Part shown: positions 8,926-18,160 of the stretch, in pieces
Numbering within the stretch: position 1 is the stretch's first letter
Layout of the letters: each line of letters opens with the position of its first letter
DNA from: Candidatus Gastranaerophilales bacterium
Lineage (GTDB): Bacteria > Cyanobacteriota > Vampirovibrionia > Gastranaerophilales > Gastranaerophilaceae
Direction of reading: 5' to 3'
Assembly (NCBI GenBank): GCA_944324855.1
Contig: CALUXY010000004.1
Location: 30,018 to 94,017, forward strand
DNA: 64,000 nucleotides
Made by a program: the position numbers and the translations under genes
Notes under the pieces: model-generated
Told to the model about the DNA's origin: nothing
The model's database searches: none
Seen by the model: the letters and a program-made list of their open reading frames with translations, nothing else

Positions 8926-10578
8926 ATGAATTTGAATTATTTTCATTTACTTTTTAATGATATGAAAAAACTGTGGAAAGGTTTAAATGTTCCACAGCGC
9001 TTTGGGTTGATTGTTTTACTGCTGCTGACAGTTATTCTTTCAACATTTTTTATTGTAAAGTCTTTTGAACCGGACTTAACCGTTTTATATTCTGATTTGG
9101 CAGAAGCTGATGTCATGACAATTACCGAGAATTTAAAAAAGAACGGATATTCTTTTAAATTGACGGATGATAAAAAAACAATTCTGGTTCCTGCAAGTCA
9201 AAAGGATGAAATGAGATTATACGTTGCGGAAAATGATTTAATCCAGAATTCAAATCCCGGCTTTGAACTACTGGACAATATGCAGTTAGGTTCTACCGAT
9301 TTTAAAAATAACCTGACGAAACAGCGTATATTTCAAGGAGAATTAACCCGTTCAATTGAAAAAATGGAAGGTGTTAAAAATGTAAGGGTTCAATTGGCTC
9401 AGCCTGAACGCTCTATATTTGAAGACAAGGATGAAATACCTTCTGCTTCAGTTATGCTTATATTGGATCCGGGGTACAAGCTGAAATCATCACAAGTCAA
9501 AGCGATTAAAAATCTTGTCGCTTATGCAGTTCCGCGGCTAACACCTGAAAAGGTTTTCATAACAGATCAATTTGGTAACAGTTTGTCAGATGAAACATCT
9601 AAAAATTCTAACGACATGGAGTCATTTAAGTCCGGAGTCGAAAAAGAAACAGCCAAAAAGATCACATCTGTTCTTGAAGAAATTGTAGGACGCGGGAATG
9701 TTTCCGTACAAGTTAATGCCGATATAGATTTTAATTCGGCGAAAGCAACTATTGAAAGATATATTCCGCTTGATGAGAAAGGGGAAGGGGTTTTAACAAG
9801 TACGCAAAGTGAAATTGAAAACTATGAAAACCCTAATAACCAAAACCAAAATGCACAGCAGGGACAAAATCAAAATCCTAATACAGGCGTTCCTAACAAA
9901 AACTTGAATTATGCAAAAGAAAAGAGTTCAACGAGCTACAGTGTGTCAAAAGAAGTAAAACATATTGTTTACGCTCCGGGCACTATAAAAAGACTTACAA
10001 TTGCGGTTGCTGTAAATAAGATTTTAACGACTGCTGAAAAAGAAGAATTGCAAAATTTAGTTTTATCAGCTGCCGGAGTTGACTATGAACGTGGTGATGT
10101 TATTACTGTATCGGGTTTACAGTTTGAAGCTTTGGCTCAAGATAAAAAGACTCAAGAAGAACTTGCAAAGAAAAATGCTAAAGATACATTATTTGAATAC
10201 TTTGCAGTTAAATTGGGACCGTCAATTGTTGTATTAATATTAGGTCTTGTTGCAATAAGTCTTTTGAAGAATTTAATGAGCCGTCTCCCACATTATGAAG
10301 TACAAGATAATATACTGGATGAACCGGATGACGATGAATTAGCTCTGGATCCTCTCGATGAAGATGATTCAATTGCTTCAAAAATTGAACGATTAGGCGG
10401 TGTAAGTGCATTAGATGGCGGATATCCGCAGCTAGCATTTGATACAGATGATACTCAAGCATCATTCAAAGATATTGAAATATCAAAACAAGAACAAAGT
10501 ATTAATACATTAAATGAAGCTATTCTTGCAGATCCGGAAGCGGCTGCAAAAGTGTTAATGTCATATATTAAAGAATAA
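8926..10578 (+). CDS. fliF: flagellar MS-ring protein FliF
   Basis: Forms the inner-membrane MS ring on which the flagellar switch and export gate assemble. The 550-residue protein has an N-terminal transmembrane segment (about 28-46), ring-building YscJ/FliF domains with LYSDLAEADV, a GFELLD segment and RVQLAQPERSIFEDK, and a Gln/Asn-rich loop near 300-325. A second membrane segment (about 427-448) is followed by an acidic cytoplasmic tail that binds FliG. Length fits the family. The GGGAGAGG site is 14 bases from the ATG, which is long; an in-frame ATG 12 codons in is an alternative. It is first gene of fliF-fliG-fliH-fliI. Confidence 0.95.
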   Translation: MNLNYFHLLFNDMKKLWKGLNVPQRFGLIVLLLLTVILSTFFIVKSFEPDLTVLYSDLAEADVMTITENLKKNGYSFKLTDDKKTILVPASQKDEMRLYVAENDLIQNSNPGFELLDNMQLGSTDFKNNLTKQRIFQGELTRSIEKMEGVKNVRVQLAQPERSIFEDKDEIPSASVMLILDPGYKLKSSQVKAIKNLVAYAVPRLTPEKVFITDQFGNSLSDETSKNSNDMESFKSGVEKETAKKITSVLEEIVGRGNVSVQVNADIDFNSAKATIERYIPLDEKGEGVLTSTQSEIENYENPNNQNQNAQQGQNQNPNTGVPNKNLNYAKEKSSTSYSVSKEVKHIVYAPGTIKRLTIAVAVNKILTTAEKEELQNLVLSAAGVDYERGDVITVSGLQFEALAQDKKTQEELAKKNAKDTLFEYFAVKLGPSIVVLILGLVAISLLKNLMSRLPHYEVQDNILDEPDDDELALDPLDEDDSIASKIERLGGVSALDGGYPQLAFDTDDTQASFKDIEISKQEQSINTLNEAILADPEAAAKVLMSYIKE

Positions 10579-10600
10579 ACAAGAAAGTATGTAAATAAAA

Positions 10601-11701
10601 ATGGTACAAGGTAATTCAGTACAATCAAATCAAAATAATCCTGATGCAAGAGCTCCTAAGGGGGCGACTGTAAAAAAAGATCCACAGGCGCAACAAAAAC
10701 TTTTACGCCCATCTCAAAAAGTTGCAGCTCTTTTAATTCTTCTTGGTGCAGAAACTGCAACCGAAGTATTAAAGCATATTACCGATCCTAATATATTGGA
10801 GCAAATTACACTTGATATTGCAAACTTGAATAAGGTTCCGGATGATGAATTAAACTTACTTTTAGATGAGTTTAGAACAGTATTTAAAGCAAGTAATTTG
10901 ATTGCAACCGGCGGTACTGATTACGCACAAAAATTGTTGGCTAACGCTTATGGTGCGGATGAAGCGGCAGAAATGATGGAAAAATTGGGTGCGATGATTA
11001 ATACAAACCCGTTTTACTTCCTTAATGATGTTGATCCGAGCCAATTTGCAACAACTTTTTCCGGTGAAAATCCGCAGCTTTTAGCGTTGATTATGGCATA
11101 TTTAAAGCCGGCATTATCTGCGCAAATCCTTGCGGCACTCCCGAATAAGGTACAAACGCAAGTTTCTATGAAGATTGCTGAAATGAATACTACAAACCCG
11201 GAAATTCTCTCTGAAATTGAAGATGTTGTAGAAAAGAAATTTTCAACTTTTGTTGTTCACGATTTCTCTAAAGCCGGCGGTGTAGAATACTTAGCAAGTA
11301 TTATGAACCACTGTGACAGGTTTACTGAAAAGAATATCATGGAATTTTTGGAAGCCAAAGATGCCATTCTTGCCCAAAGTGTGCGTGACCTTATGTTTGT
11401 ATTCGAAGATATTGTTATTCTTGATGACAGAGCAATTCAACGTGTTCTTAGAGAAGTTGATTCCCGAGAATTGGCTCTTTCTATGAAGGGAACCAAAGAA
11501 GAAATTAAAGAAAAAATCTTCCGTAATATGTCAGAACGTGCGCAAGCAATGCTGCAAGAAGATATTGAGTACTTAGGACCTGTTAGAGCAAGAGAAGTTC
11601 AAGATGCTCAGTCTAAGATTGTTGCAACAATAAGAGCATTAGAATTGTCCGGAGAAATTACAATTTCTCGTGGTAATGCAGAGGACGAATTAATTGAGTA
11701 A
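10601..11701 (+). CDS. fliG: flagellar motor switch protein FliG
   Basis: Switch-complex protein that contacts FliF, FliM and the stator and carries the torque-generating helix. The 366-residue protein begins with a 35-residue Gln/Lys-rich extension and then the FliG_N domain (QKVAALLILLGAETATEVLKH). The middle domain carries ENPQLLALIMAYLKP, the family's EHPQ motif with Asn in place of His, and the C-terminal domain has the charged helix region DDRAIQRVLREVDSRELALSMKG. It follows fliF by 22 bases and overlaps fliH by 8. The assignment is firm. Confidence 0.96.
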   Translation: MVQGNSVQSNQNNPDARAPKGATVKKDPQAQQKLLRPSQKVAALLILLGAETATEVLKHITDPNILEQITLDIANLNKVPDDELNLLLDEFRTVFKASNLIATGGTDYAQKLLANAYGADEAAEMMEKLGAMINTNPFYFLNDVDPSQFATTFSGENPQLLALIMAYLKPALSAQILAALPNKVQTQVSMKIAEMNTTNPEILSEIEDVVEKKFSTFVVHDFSKAGGVEYLASIMNHCDRFTEKNIMEFLEAKDAILAQSVRDLMFVFEDIVILDDRAIQRVLREVDSRELALSMKGTKEEIKEKIFRNMSERAQAMLQEDIEYLGPVRAREVQDAQSKIVATIRALELSGEITISRGNAEDELIE

Positions 11702-12515
11702 TAGAATTACAAATAAGAATGTTAAAATCGGTGAAAGTTACGTTCTTCCCCTGACAAATAGTTCAATCAGCAAATATGAAGCTAAGGTTGAGTCTTTATT
11801 GAACGGTGTCGAGGAAGAAAAAAAGCGTTTGCTTGATGATGCTCAGACTGAAGTTGATAATATGAAAACCAGAGCGGAATTGATTATCAAAAATGCGGAA
11901 GCTAAAGCTGAGGAAATTATCAATAATGCAAAAAACGAGTCCGTAAAAATAATTAAACAAGCAGAATCAGAACAAGAAAAGGTTAAAGCGGAAACGGAAA
12001 ACATTAAGAAAAATGCTTACGATGAAGGATATCAAAAGGGGCAGGAAGAAGGGCTTGAAAAGTTTAAAAATGATTCTATTGAGAGCCTAAAATCACTTGA
12101 TACATTAGCGGCATCCTCATTTGAAATGAAACATGATATTGTAAAATCTGCAGATTTGGATATTGTTGAACTTGTACTTGCAATTGCAAGAAAGATTACA
12201 TCTCATGCTTTTGATGAAGATATGCTGAAGGAGATAACGGCTGCAGCTATAGGAAAACTCAAAAACAGAGAACAGGTTACAATAATAGTTAACCCTAAAC
12301 TGGTTGAAAATATTGTTAAACTTTCAGAAGATTTTAAACAAGAGATTGCTCAAATTCAGAATATAAAAATAATAGAAGATTCCGCTTTGTCACCGGACGG
12401 AACAATTGTAGAAACTCCATTGTCGCGTGTGGACAGCCGTGTATCTTCACAAATTGATGAAATAGCCGCAAGACTGATTAATGGGATAAGAGATGACGTT
12501 CAAGAAGAAGAATAA
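11694..12515 (+). CDS. fliH: flagellar export ATPase regulator FliH
   Basis: Peripheral stalk protein of the flagellar type III export ATPase; it binds and regulates FliI. The 273-residue protein has a long N-terminal coiled coil (about 25-125, rich in Glu/Lys/Ala, V-ATPase E-subunit-like) and a C-terminal FliH/SctL-type globular domain ending in the conserved DSALSPDGTIVETPLSRVDSR region. The only start that preserves the frame is a TTG at 11694 overlapping the fliG stop by 8 bases, so translation is probably coupled to fliG. Its end overlaps fliI by 23 bases. Sequence identity in FliH is always low; context supports the call. Confidence 0.88.
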   Translation: MSNRITNKNVKIGESYVLPLTNSSISKYEAKVESLLNGVEEEKKRLLDDAQTEVDNMKTRAELIIKNAEAKAEEIINNAKNESVKIIKQAESEQEKVKAETENIKKNAYDEGYQKGQEEGLEKFKNDSIESLKSLDTLAASSFEMKHDIVKSADLDIVELVLAIARKITSHAFDEDMLKEITAAAIGKLKNREQVTIIVNPKLVENIVKLSEDFKQEIAQIQNIKIIEDSALSPDGTIVETPLSRVDSRVSSQIDEIAARLINGIRDDVQEEE

Positions 12516-13800
12516 ATGTCTTGAAATTATAAACAGAGCTAATCCGATAAAAGAGATTGGAAAAATTATTGAGATAATCGGATTAACAATTGAAGCGGAC
12601 GGACCACGCTCATCTATTGGTGATTTGTGTTATATTTATAATACTCATGATTCAGAGCCTGTTTGGGCAGAGGTTGTCGGATTCAGAGAAAACAGAATCC
12701 TTTTGATGCCGTTAGGTTTAATGGAGGGAATACAGCCGGGGGCAATAGTTGTAAATACGGGTTCATCATTAAGAGTTGCAGTTGGCGAGCAGCTTCTTGG
12801 ACGTGTTTTAGACGGATTAGGAAATCCTATTGATACATTGGGGCCTATAAACTGTTTTGATACAAGGTCTATATATGCTCAAGCGATAAATCCTTTAAGG
12901 AGAAAACGTATTGACGAGCCTCTTTCATTAGGTTTAAAATCTGTTGATGGATTCATGACTGTTGGTAAAGGGCAGCGTCTTGGTATATTTGCAGGTTCAG
13001 GTGTCGGTAAAAGTACGACAATTGGTATGATTGCCAAAAATACAACGGCAGATTTGAACGTTATTGCACTAATTGGAGAACGCGGGCGTGAGGTTCGTGA
13101 GTTTATTGAAGAAATACTGGGGCCTGAAGGTATGAAACGCTCTATAGTTGTTGCTGCAACATCAGAACAGCCGTCACTTGTTAAAATTAAAGCGGCATTT
13201 GTTGCAACGACTATTGCAGAGTATTTTAGAGATAAAGGGAAAGACGTTTTATTCATGCTTGATAGTGTGACTCGTATTGCAATGGCGCAGCGTGAAGTTG
13301 GTCTTGCGACAGGTGAACCTCCTGCAACAAGAGGGTATACACCGTCTGTATTTGCCCTGATGCCGAAACTGATGGAAAGAGTCGGTAACAATGATAAAGG
13401 GACAATAACAGGTCTTTATACCGTATTGGTAGAAGGTGATGATTTTAATGAACCTATATCAGATACGGCAAGAAGTATTTTGGACGGTCACATTATGTTA
13501 TCTCGTGATTTGGCTCATAAAAACCATTATCCGGCAGTTGATGTATTGCAATCTTTAAGCCGGGTTATGCCGGATATTACAACAAAAGAGCATAGAGATG
13601 CAGCAGGTAAGATAAGAAATCTGCTTGCCGTATACCGTAAAAATGAAGATTTGATTAATATCGGGGCGTATGTAAGGGGTTCTGATCCTGTTTGTGACGA
13701 AGCAATTTCCAAAATGGACAAGATTAATCAATTCCTGTGTCAGTCGACCGATTCAAAGGTTGATTACGATACAACTATACAAGAATTGATTAAACTTTAG
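12493..13800 (+). CDS. fliI: flagellum-specific export ATPase FliI
   Basis: Hexameric ATPase that energises unfolding and delivery of flagellar substrates to the export gate. The 435-residue protein has the Walker A GSGVGKST near residue 168, an ALIGERGREVREF segment, Walker B (DVLFMLDSVTRIA), the RGYTPSVF and GLYTVLVEGDD motifs and the C-terminal domain of FliI/SctN ATPases. Immediate linkage to fliF-fliG-fliH marks it as flagellar rather than from an injectisome. No fliJ follows: the next gene is convergent and its stop shares bases with the fliI stop (13797-13800). Confidence 0.96.
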   Translation: MTFKKKNKCLEIINRANPIKEIGKIIEIIGLTIEADGPRSSIGDLCYIYNTHDSEPVWAEVVGFRENRILLMPLGLMEGIQPGAIVVNTGSSLRVAVGEQLLGRVLDGLGNPIDTLGPINCFDTRSIYAQAINPLRRKRIDEPLSLGLKSVDGFMTVGKGQRLGIFAGSGVGKSTTIGMIAKNTTADLNVIALIGERGREVREFIEEILGPEGMKRSIVVAATSEQPSLVKIKAAFVATTIAEYFRDKGKDVLFMLDSVTRIAMAQREVGLATGEPPATRGYTPSVFALMPKLMERVGNNDKGTITGLYTVLVEGDDFNEPISDTARSILDGHIMLSRDLAHKNHYPAVDVLQSLSRVMPDITTKEHRDAAGKIRNLLAVYRKNEDLINIGAYVRGSDPVCDEAISKMDKINQFLCQSTDSKVDYDTTIQELIKL

Positions 13801-14504
13801 TGAATAAAAAACGGTGCAAATATTTTGTAATAGAATATCAATGCTGCAATTACAAGGATGCCGCCGCTTATTTTTAGTACAAGTTCAGAAAATTCAACTA
13901 CTTTACCAAACTGTTTAATTAATGAGGTAAATACTCCTGCAACGACAAGTATTATTCCCTGCCCGATTGAAAATAAGAATAGCATTAATATAGCCATGAT
14001 AATGTTGCTTGATACGCTGGCAAGACTCATTATTCCTGCAAGTATCGGTGTTGAACAAGGGGTTCCTGCAAGGGCAAAAGTTGCTCCTAAAAGCATCGGA
14101 TATAAGAATATGCTGTTGCCTTTTGACTGCGGGATTTTGTTTATCAGGCTTGGAATTTGCAGTTCAAGTAATCCCATTAAGTTTAAGCCCATAATCATAA
14201 GTATTGCCGCAATTATAAGCATAAAATAATTTCCTGCGATAGATATAAATACGTGTCCCGTAAGTGCACATATTATACCTATTGCGGTAAAAACAATTGC
14301 TGTTCCAAAAATAAATGAGAATAATTGAACAACTGTTTTAGAAAGCGGTTGATTGGCATAACCTCCGATATAACCAATTACAATCGGCAGCATTGCAAGT
14401 GAACAAGGAGATATTGATGCGACAACCCCGCCTAAAAAAGATGCTAAAAGTAATATTGCTTTTGCGTTTCCCGCATTTGCAAAAATTTCGTTTAAACTAT
14501 TCAT
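13797..14504 (-). CDS. ccdA: CcdA/DsbD-type membrane thiol-disulfide carrier
   Basis: Moves reducing equivalents from cytoplasmic thioredoxin across the inner membrane. The 235-residue protein has about six hydrophobic segments and the two family cysteines in their usual contexts, SISPCS in the first segment and GTPCSTP in the fourth, with the Pro residues next to each Cys. It overlaps the upstream thioredoxin-like gene by 8 bases, so the two are a functional pair: the membrane carrier passes electrons to the anchored thioredoxin-like partner. Whether the final target is cytochrome c, a disulfide isomerase or a peroxide enzyme cannot be seen. Confidence 0.88.
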   Translation of the reverse strand: MNSLNEIFANAGNAKAILLLASFLGGVVASISPCSLAMLPIVIGYIGGYANQPLSKTVVQLFSFIFGTAIVFTAIGIICALTGHVFISIAGNYFMLIIAAILMIMGLNLMGLLELQIPSLINKIPQSKGNSIFLYPMLLGATFALAGTPCSTPILAGIMSLASVSSNIIMAILMLFLFSIGQGIILVVAGVFTSLIKQFGKVVEFSELVLKISGGILVIAALIFYYKIFAPFFIH

Positions 14505-14889
14505 TTAATAACCTTTTCAAATAATTTTCAAAAGTAGAGTTATCCATAGAGCCTTCGACTCTTGCCATAGTGCTGCCGTTTGATTTTCTGAATACAAGTG
14601 TTGGAACTAAGGTTACGTTATATTTTTTTATCATATCCTGAGTTTCTTTGGTTTGTTTTTGTACCGGAACTTGAATTAATGTAATTCTTGATGAGTATTT
14701 AGGGTATACTTGATTAATTACTTTTTCCATCTTTTGACATTCGCTGCACATGTCGGATGAGAATTTTATAACTGCAGGCTGTCCGTTGTTTACTTTGTTT
14801 GCAGATACTGCTTGTGATTTGTCAAGATAATAGTAAAAACAAATCGGTAATAATAAGATTGCCAGAATAATTGCGATATTTCTTTTCAT
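14497..14889 (-). CDS. membrane-anchored thioredoxin-like protein
   Basis: Probable extracytoplasmic thiol-disulfide oxidoreductase partnering the adjacent CcdA homologue. The 130-residue protein begins with a hydrophobic signal/anchor (about 4-18). A thioredoxin fold follows with the redox motif CSEC in SDMCSECQKMEKV near residues 48-51, then the cis-Pro segment LVPTLVF and a final helix. AGGAGG lies 7 bases from the ATG. The cysteine pair differs from the classical CGPC. It is the first gene of the ccdA operon, with divergent orientation to the next gene. Confidence 0.82.
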   Translation of the reverse strand: MKRNIAIILAILLLPICFYYYLDKSQAVSANKVNNGQPAVIKFSSDMCSECQKMEKVINQVYPKYSSRITLIQVPVQKQTKETQDMIKKYNVTLVPTLVFRKSNGSTMARVEGSMDNSTFENYLKRLLNE

Positions 14890-15024
14890 TTTGAGCCTCC
14901 TTTGTATTTAAATTTAGTATAATCTTAGATTTTATATAATAACCACTTTATTATAGCACCCGGGTAATATAAAAAAATGTTACAAAATTGTCAATATTTT
15001 TAAGAAAAATAACTTTATACTAAT

Positions 15025-15738
15025 ATGGGAATCTTAAGTTTTGTACAACTGTTTAAAAAAGCAAGTTTGTTTCTATTAAAATGTCAGGAACAAGCAATAA
15101 CGATGCAGTTGAGTTTTTATGTTAATAAGAACAAAAAACATCTTAAGAAAGTTGCAAAAGGCTGTTCTGTAACTCTTTCTGCGGATACAAAAAATAAAAA
15201 AGAAACTTTAAATAACGAGATTAAAACAATTCTTAAACAGTATAAAAATGATACAAATAAAATTATAGAATATATCGCAAAGCACGATACAAAAGTTTTT
15301 GCATTATCCAATGCTAAACAGGTACTTGCGAGAGTTAACGAAGAGCCCGGTTTGATTCCTGCCTATTCAGGAATGAAAGCTTTCGTTTTAAATATGTTGT
15401 TATTTAAGAAACCAAGTTTTAAAACAGATATAATGTTCATTGTAGATGATAAAAATGTCGATATTTATTACTTAATTCAACAATTTCACCGCTGGTATTT
15501 TATGAAAAATAACTTTGAAGGATTCGATTTTAAATCGCAAAATCTTTTAAAGGCAGTAAATAAAGGTAACGAAGATGCGATTATTGCCAAGTTAAAACCT
15601 GATGATATAATATCCTTGAGTAATGCAATTGCAAGAGATGTTGAATCGATAAATTTCGTAGAACAATATGCAAGAGAGACAGCCGGCAGTAAAAAAGCTC
15701 TGGAAAAGATTAAAAACGGAGCAGGTGCATCTATTTAA
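15025..15738 (+). CDS. hypothetical protein, no recognised family
   Basis: A 237-residue basic protein that I do not recognise. The first 20 residues are mildly hydrophobic (FVQLFKKASLFLLKCQEQ), but there is no signal-peptide cleavage site. The rest looks mostly helical, with a Lys/Asn-rich segment at 45-80 and an aromatic patch FHRWYFMKNNFEGFDF near 150-165. There is no ribosome-binding site before the ATG. TATACT lies just upstream, so the leader is very short if that is the promoter. It stands alone between the divergent thioredoxin-like gene and yjbQ. Confidence 0.55.
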   Translation: MGILSFVQLFKKASLFLLKCQEQAITMQLSFYVNKNKKHLKKVAKGCSVTLSADTKNKKETLNNEIKTILKQYKNDTNKIIEYIAKHDTKVFALSNAKQVLARVNEEPGLIPAYSGMKAFVLNMLLFKKPSFKTDIMFIVDDKNVDIYYLIQQFHRWYFMKNNFEGFDFKSQNLLKAVNKGNEDAIIAKLKPDDIISLSNAIARDVESINFVEQYARETAGSKKALEKIKNGAGASI

Positions 15739-15777
15739 TTTCCATGATATTATAATTGCAAATAAGGAGTTTTTACC

Positions 15778-16194
15778 GTGGGTGTAATAAATGAGATGTT
15801 TACCGTTAATACGGAAGGTTATACCGATATTATTGATATTACAAAACGTGTTGAAAATTGTTTAAACTGTCATCCGGTCCGGAATGCTACGGTAATCGTT
15901 TCTGTTGCCGGCAGTACTGCAGCTATTACTACAATAGAATATGAACCGGGTTTATTGAAAGATTTTCCCGAAGTTTTGAATAAAATAGCACCTCAAGGCG
16001 CAAGTTACCACCATGATGAAACCTGGCATGACGGGAACGGCAACGCTCATATATTAGCGGCAATGATTGGAAGTTCTGTGACAATACCGGTTGTCGACGG
16101 AATATTATTTTTAGGCCACTGGCAGCAAATTGTTCTTGTTGATTTTGATAACAAGCATCGCTCACGTACTATATGTGTTCAAATTTGTATGTAA
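15778..16194 (+). CDS. yjbQ: YjbQ-family (UPF0047) protein
   Basis: A 138-residue protein of the YjbQ/UPF0047 family; some members have weak thiamine-phosphate synthase activity, but the physiological role is unsettled. The family pattern is clear: FTVNTEGYTDIIDIT at the N-terminus, GSTAAITTIEYEPGL where most members have HTTAGI, then HHDETWHDGNGNAH with the clustered metal-binding His/Asp/Glu and a C-terminal LGHWQQIVLVDFD. The start is GTG at 15778 with AAGGAG upstream. Replacement of the usual His in the HTTAG segment by Gly-Ser is a deviation worth noting. Confidence 0.82.
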   Translation: MGVINEMFTVNTEGYTDIIDITKRVENCLNCHPVRNATVIVSVAGSTAAITTIEYEPGLLKDFPEVLNKIAPQGASYHHDETWHDGNGNAHILAAMIGSSVTIPVVDGILFLGHWQQIVLVDFDNKHRSRTICVQICM

Positions 16195-16219
16195 CATCTG
16201 TTTGTATTATTTTATATAA

Positions 16220-17569
16220 GTGAGTCAAAGGCATAAATTAAATCTAATGGATTCGATATCAATTGTAGCCGGTTCAATGATTGGCTGCGGTATTTTTATT
16301 GTCTCTGCAGATATTGCAAGACAAGTTCAATCAGGACTTTTGATGATGCTGGTGTGGGTTCTTGCAGCTATAGTTACAATGTGCGGAGCTTTATCTTTTG
16401 CAGAACTTGCTGCAAATATAAAAGAAGAAGGCGGGCAATATATTTATCTTAAAAATATATACAATGATACGGTCGCATTTTTGTTTGGGTGGACAACCTT
16501 TTTAGTTATTCAAACAGGTATAATTGCTGCCGTTTGTACTGCGTTTTCAAAGTTTATCGGGCTTTTGATTCCAGCAATAAGTGCTAACAATTATCTTTTC
16601 CATATTGGTGCGTTTCATATTTCAACTCAAAAAATATTTACTGTATTAGTGGTTATTTTGCTGACATTTATTAACTCAAGAGGTTTGAAACATGGTGTAA
16701 TTACCCAAAATTTGTTTACAATCACAAAAGTTTTATCCATGATTGGTATTGTAGGTTTAGGTTTAATATTCGGATGCAGCCTTCATACTCTTAATTTGAA
16801 TCTATCCATGCCGGTACACTGGGGAGTGAATACAATTAATTTAATCGGCGCAGCTTCTGTAGGGGCGCTGTTCGCATCAATAACTTGGAATAATATTACT
16901 TTTGTCTCTTCAGATATAAAAGATTCCGAAAAAACGATACCTAAGGCTTTATTCATAGGTACATTGATTGTTTTGGCATTGTATTTTTTGATAAATAGTA
17001 TTTATGTAAGTACAATGCCTCTAAATCTTATACAAAATGCTCAAGAAGATATTGTCGCTGCGGAATTAATGTCTGTTATATTCGGACCATTAGGCAGAAC
17101 TATTGCTGCTGTTATTATTATGATATCGGCACTAGGCAGCGCTAACGGAATTATACTGGCAGGTTCAAGAGTTTATTATAAAATGGCAAAAGACAGGGCA
17201 TTTTTCAGACCTCTTGCCGCTATTGACCGTAATACAAGAGTTCCTCATAATTCCCTTTGGATTCAATGTTTATGGGTAAGTATTTTGGTATTATGGGGAA
17301 ATTATACTCAGCTTCTGGATTATGTCATATATACGACATTAATTTTTTATTGGATAACAACATTCGGGATTTTTATTCTAAGAAAAAAAATAGGACATGC
17401 CGCCTATGGATTTAGAATTAACAGTTTAATACCTGTAATGTACCTCTTAATAACAGGTTATATTATTATTTGTTTAACGATATTTAAGCCGGCGTATTCG
17501 CTGCCGGGGCTGTTAATTACTCTTGCAGGGCTTCCGGTCTATTATTTCTGGCAAAATAGGCGGGGATAA
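16220..17569 (+). CDS. APC-family amino acid permease
   Basis: An inner-membrane amino acid/polyamine transporter of the APC superfamily, 449 residues with about 12 hydrophobic segments. The first segment carries the hallmark unwound-helix sequence GSMIGCGIFI (about residues 18-27), and the sixth contains SITWNNI. The substrate cannot be read; the overall pattern is closest to L-amino-acid (LAT-like) or fructoselysine-type permeases. The start is taken as GTG at 16220, which preserves the conserved LNLMDSISIVAG. No ribosome site is present, but TATTTT sits at -12 to -7, a leaderless layout. ATG at 16247 is the alternative. Confidence 0.85.
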   Translation: MSQRHKLNLMDSISIVAGSMIGCGIFIVSADIARQVQSGLLMMLVWVLAAIVTMCGALSFAELAANIKEEGGQYIYLKNIYNDTVAFLFGWTTFLVIQTGIIAAVCTAFSKFIGLLIPAISANNYLFHIGAFHISTQKIFTVLVVILLTFINSRGLKHGVITQNLFTITKVLSMIGIVGLGLIFGCSLHTLNLNLSMPVHWGVNTINLIGAASVGALFASITWNNITFVSSDIKDSEKTIPKALFIGTLIVLALYFLINSIYVSTMPLNLIQNAQEDIVAAELMSVIFGPLGRTIAAVIIMISALGSANGIILAGSRVYYKMAKDRAFFRPLAAIDRNTRVPHNSLWIQCLWVSILVLWGNYTQLLDYVIYTTLIFYWITTFGIFILRKKIGHAAYGFRINSLIPVMYLLITGYIIICLTIFKPAYSLPGLLITLAGLPVYYFWQNRRG

Positions 17570-17633
17570 TTAAATAAGTGATTAAGTGATTAGGCCGGTG
17601 AACAGTAAGTAGATTTTTGAAACGCAAAATCTG

Positions 17634-17665
17634 CAAAAAAAAGTTACTTTTCAAAAAAGTAACTT
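17634..17665 (-). terminator. intrinsic terminator of the small gene at 17717
   Basis: An 11-bp perfect stem (AAGTTACTTTT and complement, loop CAA) at 17641-17665. On the minus strand it is followed by a run of eight T, so it terminates the minus-strand gene just upstream. Confidence 0.75.
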
Positions 17666-17716
17666 GGTGTTTTATGTGTTCTGTTAATTAATATATTTAT
17701 CTATTATGTGTGTGTG

Positions 17717-17992
17717 CTAAGCAACTACGTTTAAATTATTGTTGCTTTTTGGAGTTTCATGGTTGGTTAAATATCCGAAAGTCCTGTATAACTTATAACC
17801 TAAAGATTTAATAGGACTTGCATAAATTGAATTTGCTTGTTGAGCAATATATCTATCTCTTGCAAAGTTTACTGCAGCATTTTGAGATTGTATCATAAGA
17901 CCTGCATCTCTTTTGTTCATTGCTGCACTTGCAGTATTTTCTCTAAACTTTATATTATTATGTAAATTATTGTTGATTCTAGAAACTTTCAT
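17717..17992 (-). CDS. small tagged hypothetical protein
   Basis: A 91-residue protein of unknown function. It begins with an Asn-rich stretch and NNIKFREN (residues 11-18), a short Phe-centred N-terminal motif that recurs in other unrelated proteins of this window. The remainder is predicted helical with Tyr/Ala (AVNFARDRYIAQQANSIYAS) and an Asn-rich tail. There is no signal peptide. A strong GGAGG lies 7 bases from the ATG, and a minus-strand terminator follows. Its upstream region holds three copies of a 19-bp inverted repeat, so expression is probably regulated. Confidence 0.6.
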   Translation of the reverse strand: MKVSRINNNLHNNIKFRENTASAAMNKRDAGLMIQSQNAAVNFARDRYIAQQANSIYASPIKSLGYKLYRTFGYLTNHETPKSNNNLNVVA

Positions 17993-18018
17993 ATTAGCCT
18001 CCGTTTCTGGTGTTAATT

Positions 18019-18160
18019 AAGTGTTTTATCTACACTTCATTTAACATCTTTATTATGCAACATATCTATTTATTTGTCAAGTGTTTTTGTTACACTTATT
18101 TAATATTTGTTAAGATTTAGTATTTACAACGGTTTTGGGTTAAGTGTAATATTTACATTT
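18019..18160. promoter_or_regulatory. three phased copies of a 19-bp operator-like palindrome
   Basis: AAGTGT-N7-ACACTT occurs at 18019-18037 and 18079-18097, and with one changed base at 18142-18160. Start-to-start distances are 60 and 63 bases, about six helical turns, so a dimeric regulator could bind all three on one DNA face. The sites lie between the divergent genes at 17717 (-) and 18381 (+). The regulator is unknown. This block and the terminator at 18273 are the main content of the 388-base gene-free stretch 17993-18380. Confidence 0.6.

Noticed and set aside
12879..13391. 170-codon minus-strand open frame
   Set aside because: Antisense shadow of the FliI ATPase core; its composition is a reverse reading of conserved motifs.
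12493..13800. Possibility that this ATPase belongs to an injectisome
   Set aside because: It is directly linked to fliF, fliG and fliH, and FliG is specific to flagella.
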